Of a DNA stretch of 64,000 nt, positions 45,127-52,942 are shown piece by piece. Every line of letters begins with the position of its first letter. The first letter of the stretch is position 1. The stretch comes from Variovorax sp. Root411 (GTDB taxonomy: Bacteria; Pseudomonadota; Gammaproteobacteria; Burkholderiales; Burkholderiaceae_C). The notes under the pieces are model-generated. The model was not told the DNA's origin and made no database searches. It saw only the letters and a program-made list of their open reading frames with translations. Made by a program: the position numbers and the translations under genes. The stretch spans positions 81,513 through 145,512 of the forward strand of contig NZ_LMDW01000005.1 of assembly GCF_001425205.1 (NCBI RefSeq), in the 5' to 3' direction.

Positions 45127-46380
45127 CTATCGCCTGATCGGCTGCAGCGGATGACGGCCGGACACCGCGCCGAGCACCAAGCCATCGCGCGTGCCTTCGT
45201 GGCCAACACGAATCACGCGGTCGGTATCGGCCAAGAAAGTCGCGGCCTTATCGAGCTGGCTCGCGATCGATTCGTTCTGCCGAGCCAGCGTGTCAGAGCC
45301 GCGGTACATGAACTCACCCACCGCATTGCAGTCGATCAGGTAGCCCAGCCCGTGCGTCTGGGCAAGCCACCGTTCCTCGAGGATCTGGTCCATTGCAGCC
45401 AACTCCTGCTTGCTGGGGCCATCCAGCGCAAGAAGTATATGGACCAGGTAGGGGCTCGTGGCGCCTCGATCGATCTTGTGGATGTCGGCGACGATGGCTT
45501 CACCAAACTGCTCCTTCACGCTGCACAGGAAGCGGGTGCCGGCCTCCAGCATGAAGTTGTACTCCTCGCGGTCATTGATCGTGAAAGTACGGCGCATGCA
45601 CAATTCGAACCGCTTGACGTCACAGTCGGCATGACGCTTGCCCACATCGGCAAGGTATGAGCGCAGCCCGCTCGCGCGGGCCGCATGCGTGTCTTCATGC
45701 CGTTGCATGTCTCGGCCAGTGCTGACTTGCCGGCCGCATCGTCGGATCTCATCGACAAACGCATTGCACAGGGTAGCTGCCGACAGGACCGCGTAGCCTC
45801 GTCCGAACCAGCACGCAGGCTGTCCCATCGGTCCCATTGCCGTCCCTTCCAACAGCCCTGCCTCTTGAAATGCATCGATGGCAAGGCGCACGTATGGATC
45901 AAACCGGATGTCGGCACACGGACTTCGCGCAAAGTGTTCGATCAGGGGCATCACTGCGAGGAGGCGGTGACCCAGTCGGGTCGGCTTCCCGCCAAAGGTG
46001 GTGTTCGTGAAGGCCGCCGTTCCTGCGGCGCTCGCGGACATGCAGGCCTTCGAAAATGCCTGAATTCCTAACAGCTTGTCCCCATCGCCCATCGTTTCCC
46101 TTCGTGGGGACGGTGGGGGCACGAAAATCGGTGCCGTGCTCCCTTGAGGAGGATAGACCGGCGCCCATTCTCGCGACGGGGCGAAAGCCTGGACCGGTGC
46201 GTGTGTTTCGATGTCGCACATTCGCTCCCCCAGAGCCAAGCGCAGCGCCTGGTGCTTCGATACCCTTGGCAGGGGCCGAATTGCCTCGCCCCCCTGCAAG
46301 GTGACGGTCGGGCCGAACAAGCCGCCCGTCGGTGCGCCTGGGTGCGAATTCCAATTCGTGCTCTGAGGATAGGTGAACAT
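45127..46380 (-). CDS. Rep/Gp2-like paralogue with degenerate HUH motif
   Basis: The 417-aa protein shares its C-terminal signature with the upstream gene: RWLAQTHGLGYLIDCN here, KWLALTEGRGFLHNCN there. The position corresponding to the HxH metal motif reads LVH, so the first His is lost and nickase activity is doubtful. The N-terminal 100 residues are Pro-rich and unrelated. ATG 46380 follows GGAGAG and lies 12 bases after the upstream gene's stop, so the two are co-transcribed. It may be a regulatory or structural partner of the active Rep. Family assignment rests on internal similarity and is moderate. Confidence 0.62.
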   Translation of the reverse strand: MFTYPQSTNWNSHPGAPTGGLFGPTVTLQGGEAIRPLPRVSKHQALRLALGERMCDIETHAPVQAFAPSREWAPVYPPQGSTAPIFVPPPSPRRETMGDGDKLLGIQAFSKACMSASAAGTAAFTNTTFGGKPTRLGHRLLAVMPLIEHFARSPCADIRFDPYVRLAIDAFQEAGLLEGTAMGPMGQPACWFGRGYAVLSAATLCNAFVDEIRRCGRQVSTGRDMQRHEDTHAARASGLRSYLADVGKRHADCDVKRFELCMRRTFTINDREEYNFMLEAGTRFLCSVKEQFGEAIVADIHKIDRGATSPYLVHILLALDGPSKQELAAMDQILEERWLAQTHGLGYLIDCNAVGEFMYRGSDTLARQNESIASQLDKAATFLADTDRVIRVGHEGTRDGLVLGAVSGRHPLQPIRR

Positions 46381-46392
46381 GGAAGTCTCTCC

Positions 46393-47583
46393 TCACATGA
46401 AGTTCAGGTAGTGCGCCTGAGCCAGTGCGACTGCGTGCCTTGCCCACTTTCCGCGCTTGATGTGCGGCTTCCGACCTGCCTTCTTGGGGCCACGCTCCTT
46501 CGTAAAGTCACCGCCCTTGCCGAACTTGACCACCGACTGCGGCACCGCCAACCTCATATACAGGCCCGCGAGCGTGAAGTACACGACGATAAAGCGCAGC
46601 CCCTCGAGGACCTGCGGGTCATCCAGCCTCACCAACCCGATGGCGCAGGGCTTGTACGAATGGGCGTTGCGGTTGCAGTTGTGCAGAAAGCCGCGACCTT
46701 CGGTCAACGCCAGCCACTTGACCTCCAGCAAGTCGACCAAGCCAGCGTGGTCCTCATTGCCCTGCGGACGCAGGAACACGAGGTAGTGCTTATGAAAGCC
46801 TGCTTCACGGCCGAATTCAAGCGCCCAAGCGTACCCCAGCAAGTCCTTGCCGAAACGGTGAATCATGGAGCGGTGAAATCGTGCATCCTGATCGACGAAC
46901 TCTTCCAGGACGCTGACATCGGGCACATCGTCGAATTGGGCCGGCTCCGAACCAGGTCGCCGGTAGAACAGATCAAAGCGCAGTGCGATCACCTCCGTAT
47001 GACGCCGGGCCAACCGGTCGATGCATTCGCTCAGGCCGATAAAGTTCTCGATGGCGTTGCGTTCGAAGTTCTTCTGGCGCTCCTTGAAAACCTTACGTGC
47101 CAACCGACGACGCAGGACGCCGACCATCCGGTTCAGGAACTCCACCATAGCCTCGACCTGACTGCGGGCGTACAGGTCATCCAGATACATGCGCAGATTC
47201 ATCGGCAGGAAGCTACGCATCCTGAAAAAGAGCATGAGCACCGGCGATTTCTCGTGCAGCACCATGTCCTGTTCGATCAGAACGAAGTCGGCTGAGGCTG
47301 CTTCGACAAGGCGCTTTCCCGATTCAGAGAACCCCAACTTGAATAGACCTCTCCTCGCTTCTTTCACCTCGAACAGTGGGGCCGAATTCACAAGCAGTTC
47401 ATCTGCGACCTCATGGATCAGGGAAATGGGCCGATCATGGCTACGGGCGCGATGCAGGACAGTGCCTTGCCAAAGCAGGCACCGCTGGCGCATTGCTTGC
47501 GCTGCAAGTTGATGATATGCGTGGTCGCTCTGGCTGAGATTGGGAGACGACACTCGATGAGGGTTTTTGTTCATTTTTGACAC
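46393..47583 (-). CDS. Rep/inovirus Gp2-like (YagK/YfjJ type) replication protein
   Basis: The 396-aa protein has GFHKHYLVFL near residues 259-268, a plausible HxH (HUH) metal site, inside a domain resembling YagK/YfjJ and inovirus Gp2-type proteins of prophage satellites. Such proteins are candidate rolling-circle initiators. The GTG at 47583 has an AGGA 9 bases upstream, better supported than ATG 47574. It is the first of two paralogous genes and lies upstream of an AlpA-integrase block, which is normal for phage-satellite-like elements. The catalytic Tyr cannot be assigned with certainty. Confidence 0.68.
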   Translation of the reverse strand: MSKMNKNPHRVSSPNLSQSDHAYHQLAAQAMRQRCLLWQGTVLHRARSHDRPISLIHEVADELLVNSAPLFEVKEARRGLFKLGFSESGKRLVEAASADFVLIEQDMVLHEKSPVLMLFFRMRSFLPMNLRMYLDDLYARSQVEAMVEFLNRMVGVLRRRLARKVFKERQKNFERNAIENFIGLSECIDRLARRHTEVIALRFDLFYRRPGSEPAQFDDVPDVSVLEEFVDQDARFHRSMIHRFGKDLLGYAWALEFGREAGFHKHYLVFLRPQGNEDHAGLVDLLEVKWLALTEGRGFLHNCNRNAHSYKPCAIGLVRLDDPQVLEGLRFIVVYFTLAGLYMRLAVPQSVVKFGKGGDFTKERGPKKAGRKPHIKRGKWARHAVALAQAHYLNFM

Positions 47584-47952
47584 AAGAAGGTCCTGACACC
47601 CACGTTGGGGTGTCGATTGATTGGCAGTTGAATTGCTGTTGCGTGAAACCTGTCTCTTGTGTTGAGCTAGGGATTGAAGAAGTTTTAGTGAACTTCGATC
47701 AGCGGTGAGATATCACCTACGCTCTTGAGAGACTGGGTTTTGCAATAGTTATAGAAGGGTTGATCTTCGAGGCCGAATCAATGCTGAATCGACCTGGCAT
47801 CAATGGGCATTTTGGGCAGAGAATGTCCCGGAGATCCGGCATCTCCTGGCGCAGGTGTTTTGGTTCCCCGTTATGACCGCGGCACGCATGGCCCATGCCC
47901 CTGTCCGAAGGCGGACATCGGGACGGGGCGCAGCGTCGGACGGTCTGGCGTT
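47584..47952. other. intergenic region between Rep-like gene and alpA
   Basis: About 370 bases with no gene. A hairpin GACACCC/GGGTGTC (47595-47614) sits over the leader of the Rep-like gene and could control its translation or mark a Rep site. The remainder could hold a replication origin and promoters, but nothing specific is recognisable. Confidence 0.45.
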
Positions 47953-48363
47953 TTAGTTCGCTGCCGAGTGAAGAACGCCGCCGCGGCGACTCGGCCTACG
48001 CATCTCGATAGCGATAGAGCGATCGCTACCGTCGGCCATTCGCATCGGCATGCGCATGGTTCGGTTGCGAGGCCCCGCCTCCTCTTCTTGTGCTGCGGGA
48101 ACTTCCCCAGCTTGGGGGAGCACGATGTGCTGACCTGCAGATGCGGCGATCCAGGCATCCACCGTGGCCTCGTCCCAGTAGGGGATGCGACTACCCGGGA
48201 AGTAGATCGGACGTGGGAACGAGCTGTCGAAGTAAGGGCTCTTGGGATCCAGCTTGGCGTGCAGGGTGCTCTTGGAGAAGGGGATCTTCTTGAGCAGGCG
48301 CTGTTTGCGCATGAGCTGGAAGCTCGGAGGGCGTGGGTGCGAAGGATGGAGGGAGTCGGACAT
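47953..48363 (-). CDS. alpA: AlpA-family excisionase/regulator
   Basis: The 136-aa product contains an AlpA-type winged helix-turn-helix: KKIPFSKSTLHAKLD, then FPRPIYFPGSRIPYWDEATV, then DAWI. AlpA proteins activate the integrase or excision genes of satellite prophages and integrative islands. ATG 48363 is chosen because the extension to 48687 in the same frame runs through the terminator and the upstream gene's 3' end. The C-terminus after about residue 85 is a longer, basic tail than in the usual 65-90-aa AlpA. It fits between the integrase side and the Rep genes. Confidence 0.8.
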   Translation of the reverse strand: MSDSLHPSHPRPPSFQLMRKQRLLKKIPFSKSTLHAKLDPKSPYFDSSFPRPIYFPGSRIPYWDEATVDAWIAASAGQHIVLPQAGEVPAAQEEEAGPRNRTMRMPMRMADGSDRSIAIEMRRPSRRGGVLHSAAN

Positions 48364-48476
48364 AAATGTGCGTCGTTGGAAGTGGTTGAACACGAACGCA
48401 CTGTCTCGGAATCGGCCAGTTTCCTTAAGGGGCGAGCCGGCAGACCTACCCCCTGGCAGCTGGCTGACCCAGAAGC

Positions 48477-48502
48477 AAAAAGGCCAACCCGACGGGTTGG
48501 CC
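48477..48502 (-). terminator. intrinsic terminator of the gene at 48525-49253
   Basis: Perfect 9-bp stem GGCCAACCC/GGGTTGGCC with a 3-base loop (48482-48502), followed on the - strand by TTTTT. It lies 22 bases beyond the stop codon at 48525. Confidence 0.88.
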
Positions 48503-48524
48503 TGACAATTGAATTGCTCCCGGA

Positions 48525-49253
48525 CTACTTGAGTCGATCCCGCAGCGAGGGGATGAGTTCCAAGCGATCGGGCATCGCCTTGATCCAGCCGGTGATCGTG
48601 GCCTCGAAGTTTTTGAGGCTGTCCGGACCAAATTCCTCGGTGAGCGTGTTTTCCAAGATGCTCACGGCTCTCGCCTGACTGGGCCAAGGGGCCTGGGAAC
48701 GCATGATCTCGTAGGCTCGGGTTTTCATGGCGTTGGTCTGCTTGTGACGCGAGGAGCCGCCTTCTGCCGCAATAGCAGACTTATACGTGCCCACCACGGT
48801 CTCGGTGAAGAGTTCTTCACCGCGATTGGTGACCACGACAGTGCCCAGATAGAAACTCGCTTCGCACAGCAGGTCCCAGGCACAGTCCTGCTGGAGCTCC
48901 TGCTCCTGCTCCTGCTCCTGCTGCTGCTCCTGCTTCTCCATGACCCACATGGCTGCCAATGCGTTTGCACAGGAGACATAGATCCACGCCACATCGGATT
49001 CGATGGCCGGGCCCTCGCCGGTGATCAGTTCAAAGAATCTTTCTGCGTTGACTTCGCCGGTCGGCAGAAGCGCCGATGCTGCGTCCTCGACGAACAGCGT
49101 CTTGATTCGGCCATGGACGCGTTCTTTGAAGCCCTGTTCACCGTATTGCGGCTTGCTCTTTTGGTATTCGTTCTCCAAGGTCCCCATGATCCGGGAATAT
49201 CGCTTCAAGATTCGGTGCTGGTGTTCGGGAAAGTCGTTAATATCGGTGTGCAT
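48525..49253 (-). CDS. hypothetical protein with Gln/Glu tract
   Basis: The 242-aa protein is acidic and helical, with a Gln/Glu-rich run (about residues 105-119) encoded by the hexanucleotide repeat at 48897-48934. No membrane segments, signal peptide or known domain are evident. ATG 49253 gives a compact protein and is followed, after the stop, by a good terminator, so it is its own transcription unit. It lies between alpA and the integrase, a slot that usually holds regulatory or accessory genes in satellites. Function unknown. Confidence 0.65.
   Translation of the reverse strand: MHTDINDFPEHQHRILKRYSRIMGTLENEYQKSKPQYGEQGFKERVHGRIKTLFVEDAASALLPTGEVNAERFFELITGEGPAIESDVAWIYVSCANALAAMWVMEKQEQQQEQEQEQELQQDCAWDLLCEASFYLGTVVVTNRGEELFTETVVGTYKSAIAAEGGSSRHKQTNAMKTRAYEIMRSQAPWPSQARAVSILENTLTEEFGPDSLKNFEATITGWIKAMPDRLELIPSLRDRLK
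48897..48934. repeat. hexanucleotide repeat tract
   Basis: About six tandem CTCCTG-like units, one shortened to CTG, inside the 242-aa hypothetical gene. Being a multiple of three, copy-number change would alter the Gln/Glu length without breaking the frame. Confidence 0.8.
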
Positions 49254-49376
49254 GCGGGGGTGTTGGAGTCTTCAAATCGCCGTCTGGCAGAGCATTGTCA
49301 GCTACGCACGCATGTGACGCGTGACGCGCGATCGATCGATCATAAAGAACTGCACAGTCTCTCTGATCAATGATTG

Positions 49377-50582
49377 CTACGCGGCCTTGGCTGAGAACGG
49401 AAGAACCTTGCCGGTTCGCCGGCTTTCCAAGTATTGAGCCCACCAGTCCATCAACTTAATGCGCTCCTGAACACGCGCCCCTCGGTCATAGGCCGCGCGC
49501 ACCTGGTTGCGCTCGGCATGAGCTAACTGGCGCTCGATGGCGTCAGCATTCCAGCCCGCCTCGTTGGCGACAGTCGAGAACAGAGCGCGAAACCCATGGG
49601 CTGTCGCCAGGTACTTGTAGCCCATACGCGCCATCGCACTGTTGAACGTGTTTTCGCTCAGGGGCTTGGAGGGATAGAAGGGGCTCGGAAACACCAACTC
49701 CCGGTTGCCGCTCAGGGGCTTCATGGCTTCCACTGCCGCAACGGCCAGAAGCGACAGAGGCACGATGTGTTCAGATCGCATCTTCATGCGCTCGGCAGGA
49801 ATGCGCCAAAGCTTCGCCTCCAGGTCGAACTCACTCCAGCGCGCGCCACGCACTTCTCCCGGTCGCGTGGCCGTCAGCATCAGCAGACGCAGGGCGTTGA
49901 TCGTGTGCGGCTCGCCTTCATAGACGACCAGCTTGCCCAGAAACTCCGGCAGGTCGGCAGGCCCCAGCGCCGCGCGGTGCTGCACGCGTCGTGGCTTCAG
50001 AATCTCCGAAGGAACAAGGTCCAGCATGAGATTGCGATCGATATGTTGGTGTGTGGTGCCGTATCGATAGATGGCCTTAATGCGTTGCAGCACGCGCATA
50101 GCGATTTCCCCTGCGCCGCGCTTCTCGATCTCTTTGACGACGTCCATGACTTGGCGGGGGGTAATGGCTGACATAGGCAAGCTGCCAAGCCTAGGGAAGA
50201 CATCCGCTTCTAGTGAAGCGCGTGTGCGTGCCAGGGTGATGGCCTCCCATCGCCCCGCTTGATGCGAGAGCCATTCTTCGGCGACTGCCTTCAGCGTGTT
50301 GGTTACCTCCTGAAGAGCCTTATTCTTGGCGGCTTTTTTGAGCGTCCCGGGATCTTCGCCTCTGCTCAGCGCCTGCTTGGCCTGAAAGCGCTTCTCGCGC
50401 GCCTCTTTGATTCCGACGACGGGATACACGCCGAAGGCAAGGAGTTTCTCCTTCCCGTCGAAGCGATACTTCATCCGCCAGTACCGGCCACCGTTGGCCG
50501 TGACCTGAAGGTACAAACCCTCGCCGTCGGTATAGCGCCCGGGGGTGGTGAGATTGCGGACTTTGAGGTCGGATAAAGGCAT
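49377..50582 (-). CDS. tyrosine site-specific integrase (DUF4102/P4 type)
   Basis: The 401-aa recombinase opens with an arm-binding DUF4102 domain (MPLSDLKVRNL, YTDGEGLYLQV). The catalytic core has Arg in TATRPGEVRG (about 240), HGFR (about 331-334) and the nucleophilic Tyr in AAYDRG (about 364), with LAHAERN supplying the second His-motif region. It inserts and excises the element by attL/attR recombination. Its upstream side (50583 on) faces the likely element end. A tRNA target was looked for there and not found. Confidence 0.93.
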   Translation of the reverse strand: MPLSDLKVRNLTTPGRYTDGEGLYLQVTANGGRYWRMKYRFDGKEKLLAFGVYPVVGIKEAREKRFQAKQALSRGEDPGTLKKAAKNKALQEVTNTLKAVAEEWLSHQAGRWEAITLARTRASLEADVFPRLGSLPMSAITPRQVMDVVKEIEKRGAGEIAMRVLQRIKAIYRYGTTHQHIDRNLMLDLVPSEILKPRRVQHRAALGPADLPEFLGKLVVYEGEPHTINALRLLMLTATRPGEVRGARWSEFDLEAKLWRIPAERMKMRSEHIVPLSLLAVAAVEAMKPLSGNRELVFPSPFYPSKPLSENTFNSAMARMGYKYLATAHGFRALFSTVANEAGWNADAIERQLAHAERNQVRAAYDRGARVQERIKLMDWWAQYLESRRTGKVLPFSAKAA

Positions 50583-50594
50583 GATGCTGAGCTT

Positions 50595-50636
50595 TTAGGG
50601 GTCGGGGTACTTTTGGGGGTATGTCCCAAAATCGAA
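50595..50636. promoter_or_regulatory. candidate integrase arm-type binding repeats
   Basis: Directly upstream of the integrase start, G4-5 blocks recur (GGGGTCGGGGTAC, then GGGGGTAT, then TCCCAAAA). Repeats of this sort precede many P4-type integrases and are thought to bind the integrase arm domain. Assignment is by pattern only. Confidence 0.4.
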
Positions 50637-50734
50637 CTCTAGGATAGCAAGCATCTATGCGCCTTGGAGCCGACACTTTGGTTCCTGGCGGCGGGACCAG
50701 ACACCGAGATCACGACGTCTCACCAAGCCTCAAT

Positions 50735-50766
50735 ACCCGCACGTTTCCCCAGCGTAGCGGGTTTTT
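50735..50766 (+). terminator. intrinsic terminator of a + strand transcript
   Basis: ACCCGC (50735-50740) with inner ACG pairs with CGT and GCGGGT (50757-50762), then TTTT. No complete gene precedes it, which fits truncation by element insertion or an unrecognised RNA. Confidence 0.6.
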
Positions 50767-50932
50767 CTTTGTCTACGCGCATCTCCTCGGCCGCTGAGCA
50801 GTTCGCGCCGCCGATGCCTTCTTCGTTGCACTGGGCCTATTCACAACCGGTCGATTTCGGATGCTTCCCCAGCATGAGTTCCTACCTTCAAGCTCGTGCA
50901 GAATACCTTCGCCTTAACGGTGAAAGTTGCGA

Positions 50933-51676
50933 ATGAGTGAAGTCAATGGGCACGGGCTGAATCGCAATATTCCCGCCGCCGTCAAACGACAGGTTCGGCA
51001 GGCCTGCGGTTTTGGTTGCGTGATCTGCGGCGCTGTGATCGTTGAGTACGAGCATGTCGACCCACCGTTTGCTTGGGCCACAAGCCATGACCCTGCAGCG
51101 ATTGCATTGCTTTGTCCTCAGTGCCATGCCAAGGTCACTCGCAAGTTCATGCCGAAAGCGATTGTGAGCGCGGCAATGAAAGCCCCGATCTGTAAGCGAC
51201 AGGGCTATGCGAGTGAAGTTTTCGAGTTGGGGCAGGTCTCTCCGATCTTGGTATTTGGAGGGGTGACATTGCATGAGTGCCCAGTCCCGGTGCAGGTAAA
51301 AGGCCTGCCACTGATCCTGGTGCAACCCGGCGAAGAGCCTGGGGCGCCCTTCCGGCTGACGGGCACATTCTGTGACGGCACTGGTCTGCCTAGCTTAGAA
51401 ATCGTTGAGAACGAGTGGCGACCATTTGTTCGCAATTGGGACATGGAGGCCGTGGGGGGTGTCATTACAGTTCGCCAAGGACCCGGGGACGTTTCATTGC
51501 GATTACGTGTAGAACTACCTGATCGCTTGGTGGTGGAGCGCCTAGACATGTTCTCCGGGGGCTATCGCATCGTGGGTGATCCTTCAAGCCTCTTCGTCGT
51601 CAGTCCGGGCGGCGGCACCATGACCATGACAGGGTGCATGGTGTCGCACTGTCGTGTGGGGCTTGCTCTTGAGTAA
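50933..51676 (+). CDS. HNH-type nuclease domain protein with C-terminal beta-rich region
   Basis: The 247-aa protein has a zinc-finger HNH-like start: CGFGCVICG (about 25-33), YEHVDPPFAWA (about 40-50), then LLCPQCHAKVTRK (about 62-74). The remaining 170 residues are beta-rich (for example GGVITVRQGPGDVSLRLRV) and not recognised. ATG 50933 is preferred over a TTG two codons upstream. The Cys pairs suggest structural zinc with the HNH His embedded. It stands alone, outside the integrase, and could be a small restriction factor or toxin. Confidence 0.72.
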   Translation: MSEVNGHGLNRNIPAAVKRQVRQACGFGCVICGAVIVEYEHVDPPFAWATSHDPAAIALLCPQCHAKVTRKFMPKAIVSAAMKAPICKRQGYASEVFELGQVSPILVFGGVTLHECPVPVQVKGLPLILVQPGEEPGAPFRLTGTFCDGTGLPSLEIVENEWRPFVRNWDMEAVGGVITVRQGPGDVSLRLRVELPDRLVVERLDMFSGGYRIVGDPSSLFVVSPGGGTMTMTGCMVSHCRVGLALE

Positions 51677-51827
51677 CTCCGGTGCATGAGCACTGGACAG
51701 CGGGCGCACGGGGGGGCATGCACATGCGTCGAGTTCGGACTCCGACACCGTGGCCTCAGCAGAAACGAGGTACCGGAATTTCTTTCAGACAACCGCCGGA
51801 CTGCTCTCGGAACCGGATCGTGGACTG

Positions 51828-52070
51828 CTAGATCTGCGCCCCTATCAATTTGTCCAAGGTTCTGCCCGGCTTGACCCCGCAGGCCGAACACCACCGAGCA
51901 AACAGCAGCACGTCGACGAAGTTCTCGCCACGTTCAAGCTTGGAGATGTAGGACTGGCCCACCCCCAGGGCTTCGGCCATCTGCACTTGCGTCAGTCCAG
52001 CCTTCACCCGAACGCTGCGCATCAGGTTGCGCAGCGCCTCGTATTCGGCGTGATAGAGGGAAACGGACAT
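51828..52070 (-). CDS. XRE-family transcriptional regulator 1
   Basis: The 80-aa Cro/C1-type protein has a helix-turn-helix in LTQVQMAEALGVGQSYISKL (about 25-44). The ATG at 52070 gives a normal-length product; an upstream in-frame start at 52109 is less likely. It is divergent from the duplicated sequence at 52131-52260 and probably represses from there. It is too short for a ligand-binding domain. Confidence 0.8.
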   Translation of the reverse strand: MSVSLYHAEYEALRNLMRSVRVKAGLTQVQMAEALGVGQSYISKLERGENFVDVLLFARWCSACGVKPGRTLDKLIGAQI

Positions 52071-52130
52071 GCGTCCATGGTCTAGTCCAATACGGAATAG
52101 TCGTAACACGACTTTTAAACATACAATCCA

Positions 52131-52260
52131 GCATGCAACGGCGAAGACCGGAGCGTGTCAAAAAATCAGTCAGGGATCGGATCGAAATGAAAAATGGGAT
52201 GTTTCTGCGGGCGCAGCCTTTGTGCCGTCAGCTCGCGATGGATGCAGCGGAGTCGATAGG
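52131..52260. repeat. duplicated regulatory/ORF sequence, copy 1 (degenerate)
   Basis: Matches 52781-52910 over about 125 bases with high identity (for example CAGGGATCGGATCGAAATGA is shared). In this copy the A-run after TGTC is one base shorter, and a base is lost in the TTTCT-CGG region, so the short reading frame seen in copy 2 is broken. Confidence 0.78.
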
Positions 52261-52310
52261 CCGAGCCAGTCGGCAGATTCAAGATGGGTTGGCCGGACGC
52301 ATACAGGAGG

Positions 52311-52685
52311 TCAGCTTCTGCGTGATGGTTTGCGTATAGGCTTCATCGGCTTGTTTAGAACGGCCTGATTCTTTCTTCGCAGCAAACCACCCTCCGATGT
52401 AGGGGCGTTTGTAGCAACGATCCCCTCGAAAAGCACAGGCAATGTCGTGCCCAAGCTGTAGCACAGCGTCGCCAGGGTCATCAAAGAGGGGTTGATGTAG
52501 CCCCCTTCGAGCTTGGATATCCGCGACCGTTCGATTTCTGCGTCGTAGGCCAAGGCGACCTGAGTCTTGCCTGCGGCAAGTCGGAGCTTCTTCAGATTTT
52601 TCCCTAGCGCCTGGGTTACCGCATTAGGCAGTGTTCCGATCGCTGGTTCTGGGGGAGGTGGCGCTTTTCGACTGGCATTTTTCAT
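52311..52685 (-). CDS. XRE-family transcriptional regulator 2
   Basis: The 124-aa protein has a helix-turn-helix (KTQVALAYDAEIERSRISKL, about 41-60) flanked by a Pro-rich N-terminus and a basic tail. It is divergent from copy 2 of the duplicated region and from the small ORF plus hypothetical gene that follow. It is not closely similar to regulator 1, although both lie next to the same repeat, so they seem to be independent regulators recruited to related control regions. Confidence 0.8.
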   Translation of the reverse strand: MKNASRKAPPPPEPAIGTLPNAVTQALGKNLKKLRLAAGKTQVALAYDAEIERSRISKLEGGYINPSLMTLATLCYSLGTTLPVLFEGIVATNAPTSEGGLLRRKNQAVLNKPMKPIRKPSRRS

Positions 52686-52780
52686 TGCCGTCGAGGGTCA
52701 AGAAGTGTGCATCTCAGGGAAACGTCTTAAAGGACACATATGAGACGATGTGTTCTATAAGACGTACTTTTGATACGATG

Positions 52781-52910
52781 CATCACGCAACGGCGAAGAC
52801 CGGCGCGATGTCAAAAAAATCAATCAGGGATCGGATCGAAATGAAAAACGGGATGTTTCTCGTGGGCGCAGCCTTCGTGCTGTCAGCTCGCGATGGCAGC
52901 GGCGAATGGG
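52781..52910. repeat. duplicated regulatory/ORF sequence, copy 2 (intact frame)
   Basis: Second copy of the 130-base sequence at 52131-52260. It includes the start of the small ORF at 52808 and stays in frame with it. Confidence 0.78.
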
Positions 52911-52942
52911 ATAGGGGAGGGGATCGAGGACCGTTGCCATGA
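52808..52942 (+). CDS. 44-aa peptide coupled to the next gene
   Basis: MSKKSIRDRIEMKNGMFLVG and onward: a basic start and a short hydrophobic stretch (GMFLVGAAFVLSA). Its stop overlaps the ATG of the next gene as ATGA, so it is probably translated as an upstream partner. A broken copy exists at 52131-52260. Function unknown. Confidence 0.5.
   Translation: MSKKSIRDRIEMKNGMFLVGAAFVLSARDGSGEWDRGGDRGPLP

Larger units (their letters stand above)
50583..50932. other. intergenic region at the probable element end
   Basis: About 350 bases between the integrase and the HNH gene. It holds the G-rich repeats near 50600 and a terminator-like hairpin ACCCGC/GCGGGT with a T-run (50735-50766, + strand), suggesting the 3' end of a displaced + strand gene. 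I find no tRNA or tmRNA 3' end in it. Confidence 0.45.

Noticed and set aside
45127..46380. Active rolling-circle initiator
   Set aside because: The first His of the HUH motif appears replaced by Leu, so catalysis is not supported.
48897..48934. Phase-variable on/off switch
   Set aside because: The repeat unit is 6 bases, so copy changes keep the frame and would not switch expression.
50583..50932. tRNA gene at the integrase side
   Set aside because: A GTTCGAT-like string occurs on the - strand near 50630, but no cloverleaf with acceptor and anticodon stems can be formed.
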